From the NCBI GenBank assembly GCA_905331475.1, contig CAJNYU010000019.1, positions 26,593-90,592 of the forward strand: 64,000 nt of DNA, written 5' to 3'. Positions 44,647 through 54,770 of this stretch are shown piece after piece. Every line of letters begins with the position of its first letter. The first letter of the stretch is position 1. This DNA is from Rotaria socialis (taxonomy: Eukaryota > Rotifera > Eurotatoria > Philodinida > Philodinidae). Under the pieces are notes generated by a model. It saw only the letters and a program-made list of their open reading frames with translations, was not told where the DNA came from and made no database searches. The position numbers and the translations under genes are program-made.

Positions 44647-46292
44647 TTAGACAGTGCAATATCGTAAAAAACATGCAGGAGGAGCAGGAAGTGCAAATAC
44701 ATAGTAGCCATTACAATTAGTAATCGAAATTTTATTTGACCATTGGCATAGATTTCCTGGCCAGCTGTAGCACACAGTACCCGGAGTTGTGGCACCAACT
44801 GATGTTGGATAGATACCGTTATACCAACCAGTCCCTTGCGTTCCACAATGAAATGGCTCCATGGGACCGGAAGTCAAACGAGTACCTGCAGCACCTGAAA
44901 AACGTACCCACATTGGCTCTGACTTGAAGACAGCGTTGTCACACCAGATATAATGTGGATGGCTAACATGGCGCGTCTTGTCAGTGATCATGGTGTAACT
45001 GATGCATTGAGGAGGAACAGAATCTGGCAAAATTGTGGTTGTAGAACTCAGCTCGATAAATGCTGTGGTCGAAGCACTGCTGATTGGTTCAGCTAGATAA
45101 ACGTAAAAAATTCATAAAATTTAAGCAAGTCATTATTTTGGATTTATCGACTTGATTGCTAATAGTACAAAAAACGGGTTATTATTAGAAAATGACTGGG
45201 TGATTTTCTCACGTAGGTGCAAGCTAGTTCATAGATGTACAGCTAGCGAATTCTAATGAAATTAGAATCCAACAAAAATAAAATCTTACTTTGAGAAACA
45301 CTATTATTATTGCCTGCACTTGTCGATGTAGACAATGGAACCACTGATGTTGAACATTCTCTCGAAGGTTTTGCAAAGCATTTACCATTTGTAGGTTTCT
45401 TATACAAGATTCTATCGACTTTAGTAGAAGTAAGAGTACGACCAGGATGTGGATACTCAAGAGAGAATCCTGCAGTGCTGCGACATTCTCCTGATCCGAT
45501 GTGTCCTGGAAGACTCATGTCGCCAACGAACATATCAGGAAAATCATCAAGTGTGCTCGTTCCAGAGCCATCGATTCTGATAGATGCACAATCTGTGAAG
45601 TATATAAATAGTTATCATTAACATGACTGAAAAAACAATAGCTTCTATCGGTTACTTTGATAGAATTCATTTCGGTTACCAGTTACAGCCACCCACGACC
45701 TACACAATCATTCGATGGTGAATTATACAAGAAAATCAATAGAGAACTAACCATGAAAACAATGCATCTCCAGCTCGAGTCTGTTCTGGTATTTCAAATG
45801 GGAAAGTTTGATTTTTGCCTGCCATATTGGAACCAAGTTGAACACCCCGAGGGCATCCACCTTGAAAGCTATGAAGAACTTTCCAAGTTTCACCATTATC
45901 GAAAGAGATGGATGCTTGACAACTTCCTCCACTATGAGCTGCAAGAGATCCTTCTCCGCCTCCCGGTCCATGACCAAGAATTCTGAATACATAAATTCAT
46001 AGAAATTAGTACTATGCTATGTTCGAAGAACATCCATGATCACTTACTCAAAATATGTTTGTTGACCTGCTTTCCATGTCACTGAAGGTGTTTTATCAAC
46101 ACCAGCTTGTTTATGAAGGCCTTTGCATGGAAAATCGCTTCCATCTGGACGTAATGGTCCATTATAATAATTACCAGCTGGAGTTTCCACAGGTGCCGCC
46201 AAAGGTCTTGGATATCTTATTCTTGCGTGTGCAGTAACTAGTGAGATAAGCGAAAGTAACGAGAGAACCGTTACCAAGTGCATTATGTGCAT
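44647..46292 (-). CDS. AA11-like lytic polysaccharide monooxygenase fused to a D8C domain, copy B, complete, 422 aa, 5 exons
   Basis: Exons 46292-46048, 45982-45752, 45699-45656, 45592-45290 and 45092-44647 join in frame to 423 codons including stop. A signal peptide (1-21) is predicted to be cut to leave His22 as the mature N-terminus (HARIRYPRP), the first half of the copper histidine brace; NGPLRPDGSDFPC and AAHSGGSCQASISFD (His98, second brace His) then ETWKVLHSFQGGCP and GNRNEFYQNCA follow, all in the order of fungal AA11 chitin-active LPMOs. A segment with MFVGDMSLPGHIGSGECRS and a Ser/Thr-rich linker leads to a C-terminal D8C domain (304-422) with eight Cys, as in uromodulin and GP2 (FSGAAGTRL, HCGTQGTGW, CYSWPGNLCQW, NCNGYYVF). 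Likely secreted oxidative cleavage of chitin-like polymers, with D8C as an extracellular interaction module. Confidence 0.92.
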
Positions 46293-47484
46293 GAGAAATG
46301 AATGTAGTGGACTTGTTTTGTACCACGGATGCTAACAATGAGATTAGTTTTTTGTCAATAGATGAATTACTTTAAATGCGGATGAAGAAAAAACAAAAAT
46401 AAATAAAGGATAAAGAAGGATAAGTGCAATATTTCTATTTTGTATCATGTTTGCTTACTTTATTCATCAAATGAATATTCACTCAATATTTTTCTATGAC
46501 ATCAATCCATATAATGATTACTTACCAAAATGAAAATCGATATGTTTGAATACTAGAACGGAGGCCTCGTATTGGCATTAGAATCAACTATTAAACCTAA
46601 TGCTAAAGTCATTATTGTCATTAGGTTTAATTAATCCTCTGGTATTACTTGCAGCTTGTCTGAATTTTCGATTCTGACCACGATATGTGTACTAAACGTA
46701 TCATTCATAGATGACTCTCTTGAAATACCAATTGTCACTTATCACGGATATCCAATACATCACATCTGTATGCCTAGTAAAGCATACTTTTTCAGTTCTC
46801 GTAAAATAAAATATCAGCTAAGAACAATAAAATAAGAAAAAAAATTGAAAAATCTCTTGTTTACTTCGTATGGCTGCATTCTCAAGCCAACATCTGATAT
46901 AATGAATGGTATATTTTGTTGCATAGGTACTCGAAATATTGCTAGCTCTTGAAAATCTGTTGATTTCAAAAATCATTTGTATTTTATTTTGACTCTAGCT
47001 TTTAAACTATTTTCATATCGATGACTAGGCTGATTACGAACGCAAAAAGATCGACTCTGAAAGAGAACCACCTCTCGCTAATTCTCGCTTGTTTTTCTCT
47101 TTGAGAAATTGATGGATGCTGAGGAAAATAGGACACATATTGATTAACTTAAATCATTCATTCGCTCTATTTTCCTAATCGTTTCATTAATTACGCTTTT
47201 TACAGAAAAGCTTCAGTTGTAATGGATATATTTATTTGAAGATTTACAATAACACTTAAAGCATATTATTCTATTGAAACAACAATATGACGTGAAAATT
47301 ATAACAAATAAAGTATAAATTTCCATTGGAAAATAAGATATTTTGAAGAGAAAATAGAATTATGAAGGATTTTTTAATAATCGAAATCTTTGTAAATGTT
47401 ACATTGAATTTGTATCGTTGGGTTCTTATTAGTATCATGCTAGACCATTTGTAAAAACAAATCAAACCTTAAAATAATACGTAG
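46293..47484. other. Intergenic between LPMO copy B and desaturase
   Basis: 1.2 kb of AT-rich DNA with the LPMO promoter region next to 46293; part of that promoter recurs at 51118-51168. No other gene seen. Confidence 0.5.
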
Positions 47485-48912
47485 TTAACCAGATATAGGA
47501 GTTGCTGCTGCAGAATGTCCTAGCCGCTTTTTCAAGCATTCTACCTCACCACCATACTTGCAAATAGCGACACGCATCATGGCAAGTGTATTATGTGCTG
47601 CATTGCTATGGTCGTGTACACCACCATGAAACGATACAGTGGCATCAGTGCCCACCTGACCTTTAAGTAAAGCACGTCCACCCGGATGAGAGCTAATAAA
47701 TTTACTGACATCATGAACGTAACCAGCAATTAGAACGAGTTCACGATCAGTATCTTCTTTGGCTAACTCCTGATATTCTTCAAACGAAACCATCGGTAAT
47801 TGAACATCTTCCTTAGGCCAAACTATAACTTGGCCAAATTTGTCCAAAGCTTTTCGTTGCATAGCATAGCGACCCTTTAGAATTTCATTTTCGGGAAATC
47901 TCTTAAGACTGTGAGCCATACCTAATTTTTCAAAAAGCCAGATTGCCCACTTGGTAGGATCAAACTGATACCACCTGACTGCATTACGATAATCACACGG
48001 AAATTCATGATGAAAATTATGATAACCTTCGCCAAGTGTGACAAAAGCTGTAATAAAATGGTCTCGAGGAGAATGTTTGTCGTCGAAAGGTGTATCGCCT
48101 AAGTAGTGTGCCAATGAATTAACACAAAATGTCGCATGGTGAACGATGACTAGACGAAGTGCACCGCCATAAAAGTAACCACCACGATAATCGCCCCATC
48201 CAAATCCACAAACGAATAAGGGCAACATGATACCCATGAGCCAATTCAAAGCGAAAATATGTCTGCGCTGCCATCGAACAGCTTTGTCACGTTCCAAGTC
48301 AGACATGTCTACAACACCAGTTTCTCGGCGTGGTTTCATCAACAACCATCCAATATGAGAATGAAAAAGACCTTTTCGAGCGTCGTATGGGTCAAGATCA
48401 GTGTCCGTATATCGATGATGTGCTCTATGACCACGTGACCACCAATGAGCTGATCCTTGAAAAGCACCAGCAGCCAACAGAAGTAATATGTAACGCAGCG
48501 GTTGATTGGCCTCATAAGAGCGATGACAGAAAAGACGATGGTAACCAGCAGTGATGCCTAGACCAGTTAGCCAGCCCCATATGAAGGTAAATAAAAGAGT
48601 TTGCCACATGACAGTTGTAGTACAAATACCATAAAGGGCGATGAAAGGTTCAGTACCCAACACTATTGTCTTTATCCAATCGACTTGTTTGAACCAGTTT
48701 GACCAACTTAAAGGTGGCAGCTCCGGTTCATTCAATATGGTTCGAGCTACATAATTGTTCTTAGCAAAGTATTCTTCTTCCTCCCTGGTAGTCATTTTCG
48801 ACTGTGGTAATACTGTAGACTGCTTGACAGTCGATCTTGATAAATTTAATGGCTTCGGTACATAGGAAATATTATCAAAAGAACGCTTTGTTTGTTCTTC
48901 TGCATATATCAT
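47485..48912 (-). CDS. Delta-9 acyl-CoA desaturase with C-terminal cytochrome b5 (OLE1 type), 475 aa, intronless
   Basis: Introduces the first double bond into saturated acyl-CoA at the ER membrane. The frame opens upstream, but the first ATG is at 48912 (MIYAEEQTKRS). The three histidine boxes binding the di-iron centre are intact: HRLFCH (125-130), HRAHHR (162-167) and HNFHH (298-302), with hydrophobic segments around them (for example LLFTFIWGWLTGLGITAGY). Residues about 375-460 form a fused cytochrome b5: GYVHDVSKFISSHPGG with HPGG at 409-412 and a second His in VHDHSN. This desaturase-b5 fusion is the fungal OLE1 layout; animal SCD enzymes normally use a separate b5. No intron. The N-terminal 40 residues are unconserved, so translation could start at a later Met. 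Confidence 0.94.
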   Translation of the reverse strand: MIYAEEQTKRSFDNISYVPKPLNLSRSTVKQSTVLPQSKMTTREEEEYFAKNNYVARTILNEPELPPLSWSNWFKQVDWIKTIVLGTEPFIALYGICTTTVMWQTLLFTFIWGWLTGLGITAGYHRLFCHRSYEANQPLRYILLLLAAGAFQGSAHWWSRGHRAHHRYTDTDLDPYDARKGLFHSHIGWLLMKPRRETGVVDMSDLERDKAVRWQRRHIFALNWLMGIMLPLFVCGFGWGDYRGGYFYGGALRLVIVHHATFCVNSLAHYLGDTPFDDKHSPRDHFITAFVTLGEGYHNFHHEFPCDYRNAVRWYQFDPTKWAIWLFEKLGMAHSLKRFPENEILKGRYAMQRKALDKFGQVIVWPKEDVQLPMVSFEEYQELAKEDTDRELVLIAGYVHDVSKFISSHPGGRALLKGQVGTDATVSFHGGVHDHSNAAHNTLAMMRVAICKYGGEVECLKKRLGHSAAATPISG

Positions 48913-49673
48913 ATTGAGCAATAATACAGTTGTAATAGTAGTTTTTATGAAATCTGGAATATTTTATAAGCGAAAATATACAAAACACGATTATGCCCAG
49001 CAATACATCATCGGGTATACACAGTTTATACCTAAGAAGCTATAATATTACCATATTTTAGACAGTAATGAGTTATACTCAATCGAGCCATGTGTATAAG
49101 AATGAAGAAAAAACGTGCATATAGAACATATCGTTCTTACCATAATTATTCATATGATTTGTATAGAGTGGAGTATAATGTTGCGATTCATTCAAGTGAA
49201 ACATAAATGCATTTTCACATTTCCTGGCTTTTTTTCTACAAGTCTTATATGTATATCGAGAGCATTATATCACCACTGAAAACAAATCGAATGTGTAACT
49301 CTGAAAAATCGACTGAAGGCCTTTTATGCATCATCGAAGAAAAAAATCAATTATAGTCCATTTTTGGTATAATTTTTAATGGGCTGTGATCGGAATCAAT
49401 CTTAATAATCGATGAGACTTTGTTGGAGTTATTGTTGGTAAAAATCGATTAACAGCTTATGACTACAACGAAGTTTTATCTAATTTTCACTATCATCTTT
49501 TTTTATATAGGTACTCACCTTTTAGTATGCTACGTTATGAATTTATTCTGTTCTATTTCATCATGTTTTATATCGATATGAAAAATGCGCACTATTCTTT
49601 CTTGCTACGGTTGATTAATTTTTTGTTTTTCGTTCTCTTTTACTCATCGCTTTTAATTTTCAATACTTGCATG

Positions 49674-49694
49674 TATATATATATATATATATAT
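49674..49694. repeat. (TA)n microsatellite
   Basis: About ten TA units. Confidence 0.8.
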
Positions 49695-49880
49695 GTCGCC
49701 ATAGAAAATATATGATTATTCGAAAAAAAAAGATTGTAAAATTGATTGATATTTCAGAATATTTATTTTATTCTAAATTTACTAGTGAATCTCTTCCTCA
49801 GCAATTGAACTCAAAATGAAGGTGAATTTTTGATTTAAGGAAGTTCATTATGATGTAGTAAATTTATTGTTAGTTATTGT

Positions 49881-50150
49881 CTTGCGTTTATTTTATTTTA
49901 TTCCTTTCGCTTTGTCTTAGCAACGTTTTGGCAACGGCCTTGCCGTCGTCGGTCTAATTTATATTTTTTTAATTTCTCGACATTTATATAGGAAGAACAC
50001 TAACAAGAAAAAGAAAGCCACGTCTATATGTGCATGTTTATATATAAATGTTTGCCAAGTTAAAATAAAATAAAATAATCTGACGATGGCAAGGTCGTTG
50101 CCGACACGTTACTAAGACAAGCGGAAAAAAATAACATCAAATAAAAGAAA
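49881..50150. mobile_element. Foldback element, about 270 bp
   Basis: The left arm (cttgcgtttattttatttta ... gtcttagcaacg ... ggcaacggccttgcc, to 49952) is mirrored by the right arm 50080-50146 (ggcaaggtcgttgcc ... cgttactaagac ...). Arms of about 70 bp with moderate divergence, AT-rich centre, no open frame. Confidence 0.5.
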
Positions 50151-50275
50151 GAGAAAAAATCAAAACAAATATAACCTTGGACAAATATAGAGTGCTGAAC
50201 AAATTCAATTTTCTGATTTCGACTTTGCTCTCATATATAAAATCGTCCAATATCTAAGCATACCGAACAGAATGC

Positions 50276-50281
<6 letters not shown>

Positions 50282-50307
<26 letters not shown>

Positions 50308-50308
50308 A
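50282..50308. repeat. (TC)n microsatellite
   Basis: About 13 uninterrupted TC units. Confidence 0.9.
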
Positions 50309-51117
50309 CATACGAATTGCATACAGTTATGTATTACTCTACACATGTAGCAAAGGACAAAGTTCTCCGAGCAATATGACTTAATTGATAAAGATATACT
50401 CACAGGTGCAAAACGCAGATGCTGTTTTCTAAACAGTGTTTTTGAAAATATAGTAGAATTATCTGCCCCTACCAGTGCTGGTTACATGGATCTATTTAAT
50501 AACACACAAAAATTCTTTCCAGAGTAGAAAATGAAGCAGTTCGATTTTTTTACATTAAAGTTGAAATGTTTATTCAATCCATTATTGGCGACATTTTATT
50601 CAATATAATCATCGGCGGGTAGAGCGCGCAAATTTCTTGATGGCAAACGGTTGTTCAAGTTTTGATATTTTGCGTGCACTGAATTTTCCAATTAGACAAA
50701 CTCACTAGAAATTGATCTATTAGATTAAAAAATGTTTTTCTCATTTTTTTTCTATGTCAATAGTTATAAAAAAATCCACATAAAAAAGAACAACAATATT
50801 TAAATATTTTATTGTTACAAAACAACTAATGTACATGAATGACTTGTTGAAGATAATATTTTCAATTTTCTTCCTCGCAAGATTTTTCTGCATGATCTCG
50901 TGTTTCCACGATGCAAGCGGAATCGGTTCTCATTCTCGTAAATAATCAACAAACAGATTGATTTCATAAGGATTATTGAATGGATACCAATTCAAAGGTG
51001 GCAAAAGCAAATGCAATACAAGATATACATATGTTTCCTTGCATTATTCAGTCCTTCAAGTCATTTTTTGTTTTTTCACCTTGCAGTTAAATTGTTTGGT
51101 CTTTTGACAAACGATAT

Positions 51118-51221
51118 TCTCACTCTGATCGTCAGTTGCACAAAACAAACCCACTACATTCATTTCTCATGCACATAATGCACTTGGTAACGGTTCTCTC
51201 GTTACTTTCGCTTATCTCACT
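51118..51221 (+). pseudogene. 5' remnant of an LPMO-D8C gene (promoter plus signal peptide)
   Basis: From the ATG at 51169 the sequence matches the first 53 nt of LPMO copy B exon 1 (MHIMHLVTVLSLLSLIS and the next codon start), then diverges abruptly after cttatctcact. Upstream, cccactacattcatttctc and weaker similarity to about 51118 match the region upstream of copy B. Orientation is opposite to copies A and B. Only the promoter and signal-peptide code survive, so it is a truncated duplicate. Confidence 0.75.
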
Positions 51222-51594
51222 CTGCTGAGTGTGCTATATAGCTAATTACTTTATATAACTGATCTATTACCGCCTCACATTTACATGAAGCATCGTAAGT
51301 ATCCATTCTCACATACTTCTACATACTCATTAATTCTTACTTTTTGTCCTAGCTCAGCTCTTGATCATCTTTTCTACCACAAAAACGTAGTTTTTAATGT
51401 TATCTATTATTGATTGTAAGTATTAATTTCTCTATAATTTCTCATTAGAATTCCCTTCTATTTTATCTTCTAGATCTTAGTTGAACAACAAAAACATAGT
51501 TTTTGATGTTATTTATTATTTTTTAATTTTATGAATCTTTTATTATCGATTATTTATCTCATTGAGATCATCTCACTAATAAACTATTAGCAAA

Positions 51595-51765
51595 ATTTTG
51601 ACCACAATCCGGTCGGGTGCCGGTCGGGTACCGGGTATAGTTGTCCGGGTCCGGTTCGGGTCCGGTTCGGGTCCGGGCGTAAGGCCACCGGGTCCGGTCG
51701 GTTGCGGGTGTGTGAGAAGTCAGTCTGACCGGCTCCGGGTATGAAAAGTTGCACCCGTGCAGGAT
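51595..51765. repeat. GC-rich GGGTCCGG island
   Basis: Degenerate cggtcgggt and gggtccggtt units over about 170 bp, ending near cgggtatgaaaagttgcacc. Similar in nature to the other GC islands; ends not defined. Confidence 0.4.
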
Positions 51766-51811
51766 TCTACCGTGAAGTGCGATCATCTGTGTGGCAATAA
51801 AGACGAGCATT

Positions 51812-51827
51812 CCCACACCCACACCCT
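51812..51827 (-). repeat. Interstitial telomere-like repeat, single arm
   Basis: cccacacccacaccct followed by caaattt; TGTGGG-type units on the minus strand. Confidence 0.5.
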
Positions 51828-52497
51828 CAAATTTGTTTCTCGCGGACTTCTTAGCATGGTTGGATAGAGCATGTCGAGTTCCCAATGTGCATGTAATAAA
51901 AAACTTTTGTGGAAATTTCGACTTGCTGGCACCTTACTAATTTTGAAAATTTAAGAAATTTGAATTTCAAACAATTTAATTTAAATTCAGTTGAACTTGA
52001 ATGATACAAAATTTAATTTATTTTAAATTAAAATTTTTGAAAACTTATTCCTTGATATAATAATTTTCTTTAAACTGGAATATCATACCCCTATTAGGAA
52101 TGAAGTCGATTTTCACAAACAGTTTTTGCTTAACGTACGTTACATGAATTTAGTGAGCCTAAATAATATATGTGAGCTCCAAAATTTAGCTCCAAAGCGG
52201 CTGTACTTATAAGTCTTTTCACAGTCGATTCGGGTACTCGTTTCCAATCTTCGTATTTTTCTGTGGAAAACTACGATCAAGTTATATACATAGAAAAAAC
52301 AATTGCATACTTGATGTTTTTCGATTGTTGTGGCTATGTTATTCGCACAGGGTGCCAGTCCACGCAGGCAATATTCAAAACAGAAGTCCCATATTGATTT
52401 TGCATGTGCGATTTGTCTGAAAAATCTTGAGTATTATATGAAAAGAATCACATACCTCTCTCCTGTGAAGAGTGATGATGCCAATGGCGGTAGTATA

Positions 52498-52574
52498 GCC
52501 GGGGATGGCGTAGTGGTTCTATGCATATGATTATTATTAATCAGACATGTGAAGCTTCGATCCCTTCCCCCGAC
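52498..52574 (+). other. tRNA-like sequence, probable tRNA pseudogene or SINE head
   Basis: 77 nt with a Pol III A box (ggcgtagtggtt) and B box (agcttcgatccc) at tRNA spacing. The ends gccgggg and ccccgac pair at 6 of 7 positions and the T stem gaagc/ccttc at 4 of 5. The anticodon arm (tgatt/aatca) leaves a six-base loop and the D stem is poor, so it is unlikely to be a working tRNA. Confidence 0.4.
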
Positions 52575-53060
52575 ACGGTGTCTTCGGTGTCAAGATATAC
52601 GGTATCGGAAGAATAAACAAAGGAAGAATAGTACTGCACGCCAATTTTGTCATCACGTCATCACTGCCTCGATTTCGACTTTCGTTCTGTTGTTTACGTT
52701 TTCATATTTCTCTTCCTTGTCATCCTTTCTCTGTTTGTTATCGTGTAGTCTTGTCTGTTGACTATTGTTTCCGTAAGCGTCCACAAAAATCACAAAAAGA
52801 TTATAAATGGATGTCACGAATAAATATAGTGCATAAACCAAAAAAAAAAAATGGTGGTAGTACAATTTGATTATATGTGAATGCATATCGAATCGTACAC
52901 ATCTGTTACCGTTTGATGACGTTGCATAAACATTTGGGTATTGACTAAAATAATCGAAGAACGGAAGTAGAGAAAGATGAGGAGGCTTGACAAAATATTA
53001 ATACAAGTCGTTTTTACTGGTCTATAGGCGATTTATACAGTCTCAATTCATATTTTCGAG

Positions 53061-54770
53061 ATGGAAATTCCGATTCTAGTACTTCTTAGTATGCTCATAG
53101 CCTGCAACAGTTGGCTCACAGTTGGTGCACGGCATCAATATCAATGGACAGTTCAATATGCTAAGACTAATCCCGATGGATATTTCCGAACTGTAATTGG
53201 GATCGATGATGGTACCAAGTGGCAATTTCCTGGGCCGGTTGTTCGTGTAGCTAAAGGAGAATGGGTTACCGTCTTACTTCACAATGGACTGCCTACAGAA
53301 GCTACTTCAATCCATTGGCATGGTCAACACCAACGCGAAACACCATGGATGGATGGCGTGCAGCAAATAACTCAATATCCTATTTTGCCTACGAAGATAT
53401 TTAACTATACGTTCCATGCTGACATATCTGGTACCCATTGGTATCACTCTCATACAGGGGGACAATACACAGATGGGCTGTTCGGCGCCTTGATTGTTGA
53501 CGATCCTAATGATCCTTACAGGGATTTACCGGAAAATATCGTATTTATTAATGAATGGTATCATCAAACAGTCATTGATACGTTTGACATTTTTACTGAG
53601 TATCAACCGACGGGACACTTTTATAATCCTCTGGTAGACTTTGTCTCAGGTCTATTCAATGGGAAAGGTCGATATAATTGCTCGCTCTTAACTTCTTTTG
53701 ACAATAACACGTGCATCCCAGATTCACCCTACGAGCGATTCGTCGTTGAATACAATCAAACTTATCGATTCAGATTCATTTCAGCCGGGTCTCAATTCAC
53801 TTATATACTCTCCGTTGATCAACACAATCTCACGGTCGTTGCAATCGATGGGAATTATGTACAACCACACACTACTCAACAGCTAGTCATTGAAATAGGT
53901 CAACGCTACGATGTGCTTGTACATATGAACCAACCACCGGATAATTACTGGATTCGAGCAGTTACTGAACGAACCTTGAATGAATTCAATGCTATATTGC
54001 AATATTCGACGGCTTCAAATAATAGTGAACCAAAATATAGTTGGAATTTAACAACCGGTACCATATTACTCGATTCAAAGCCACTTATTCCAACTAATGT
54101 CAATACATTCTCTCTTCGTCCACCAAATTTCACAAAAACAGTCTTTTTAAATATAACCTGCCATGAACCTGTTATTGATAAGTGTTTTGTGAATGAAAAA
54201 CAGCTACGTCTGCCCAGCATTCCTACTCTTTTAACAATGTTTCAAAACCAAGTGGCACCTTACAACACCACAAATATTTTCGATTTGGCTTACGGTGATA
54301 ACGTGCTTGTCATTATCAATAATTTTATTAACGGTAGTCATCCGATGCATTTACATGGACACGATTTTTATGTCCTTGCTGCGGGACCTACAAGCCAAAC
54401 GAGTATAATAAATTTCAATGAGGAACGCGATGCCGGAAGTTTTAACAAAGAAAATCCACCTCGTCGGGACACTATTTCACTGCCACGACAATCATGGCTC
54501 GCTATAGGATTTGTAGCCGACAATCCGGGAAGTTGGTTTTTTCACTGCCATATTGCATTTGACATGGAAGCTGGTATGGGCATCATTTTTAACGTTAACA
54601 ATGGCACAATTGTGCCTCCACCTTTTGACTTTCCTCTTGTATCCAACATTGGTCAACAAACAACTCTTAATCCAATGAAATCAATGGCAACGAAACGGTG
54701 TGAATATTGGATGATGGTGTTATCTATGTGTACGTTGTCATGCATCGTGCTCAACATTCGATGGCCATAG
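53061..54770 (+). CDS. Secreted laccase-like multicopper oxidase, 569 aa, intronless
   Basis: Oxidises phenols, amines or metal ions and reduces O2 to water. Signal peptide at about 1-23. All four copper-binding blocks are present: HWHG (85-88), HWYHSH (126-131), HPMHLHGHDFY (from 427) and HCHIAFDMEAGM (from 495), which supply the T2/T3 histidines, the T1 Cys-His pair and an axial Met. Three cupredoxin domains are visible by block spacing. Many NxS/T sequons fit secretion. The C-terminus has a hydrophobic stretch (YWMMVLSMCTLSCIVLNI), which could be a membrane or GPI-type tail. Length is typical of fungal and insect laccases. No intron. Substrate is not readable; a ferroxidase role is an alternative. 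Confidence 0.94.
   Translation: MEIPILVLLSMLIACNSWLTVGARHQYQWTVQYAKTNPDGYFRTVIGIDDGTKWQFPGPVVRVAKGEWVTVLLHNGLPTEATSIHWHGQHQRETPWMDGVQQITQYPILPTKIFNYTFHADISGTHWYHSHTGGQYTDGLFGALIVDDPNDPYRDLPENIVFINEWYHQTVIDTFDIFTEYQPTGHFYNPLVDFVSGLFNGKGRYNCSLLTSFDNNTCIPDSPYERFVVEYNQTYRFRFISAGSQFTYILSVDQHNLTVVAIDGNYVQPHTTQQLVIEIGQRYDVLVHMNQPPDNYWIRAVTERTLNEFNAILQYSTASNNSEPKYSWNLTTGTILLDSKPLIPTNVNTFSLRPPNFTKTVFLNITCHEPVIDKCFVNEKQLRLPSIPTLLTMFQNQVAPYNTTNIFDLAYGDNVLVIINNFINGSHPMHLHGHDFYVLAAGPTSQTSIINFNEERDAGSFNKENPPRRDTISLPRQSWLAIGFVADNPGSWFFHCHIAFDMEAGMGIIFNVNNGTIVPPPFDFPLVSNIGQQTTLNPMKSMATKRCEYWMMVLSMCTLSCIVLNIRWP

Larger units (their letters stand above)
48913..51117. other. 2.2-kb intergenic upstream of the desaturase
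   Basis: AT-rich. Holds a (TA)n run at 49674-49694, a foldback element at 49881-50150 and a (TC)n run at 50282-50308. No gene supported. Confidence 0.5.
51222..53060. other. 1.8-kb intergenic upstream of the multicopper oxidase
   Basis: Contains a GGGTCCGG-rich island at 51595-51765, a telomere-like arm at 51812-51827, AT-rich low-complexity DNA at 51930-52060, and a tRNA-like sequence at 52498-52574. The open frames at 52330-52530 and 52549-52761 show no family signature. Confidence 0.5.

Noticed and set aside
47485..48921. Desaturase start at 48921
   Set aside because: The codon there is TTG; the first ATG in frame is at 48912.
52549..52761. Small ORF with hydrophobic tail downstream of the tRNA-like unit
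   Set aside because: No motif or homology cue; overlaps another frame on the opposite strand.
53945..54220. Antisense ORF inside the multicopper oxidase
   Set aside because: Shadow of a strongly supported gene on the other strand.
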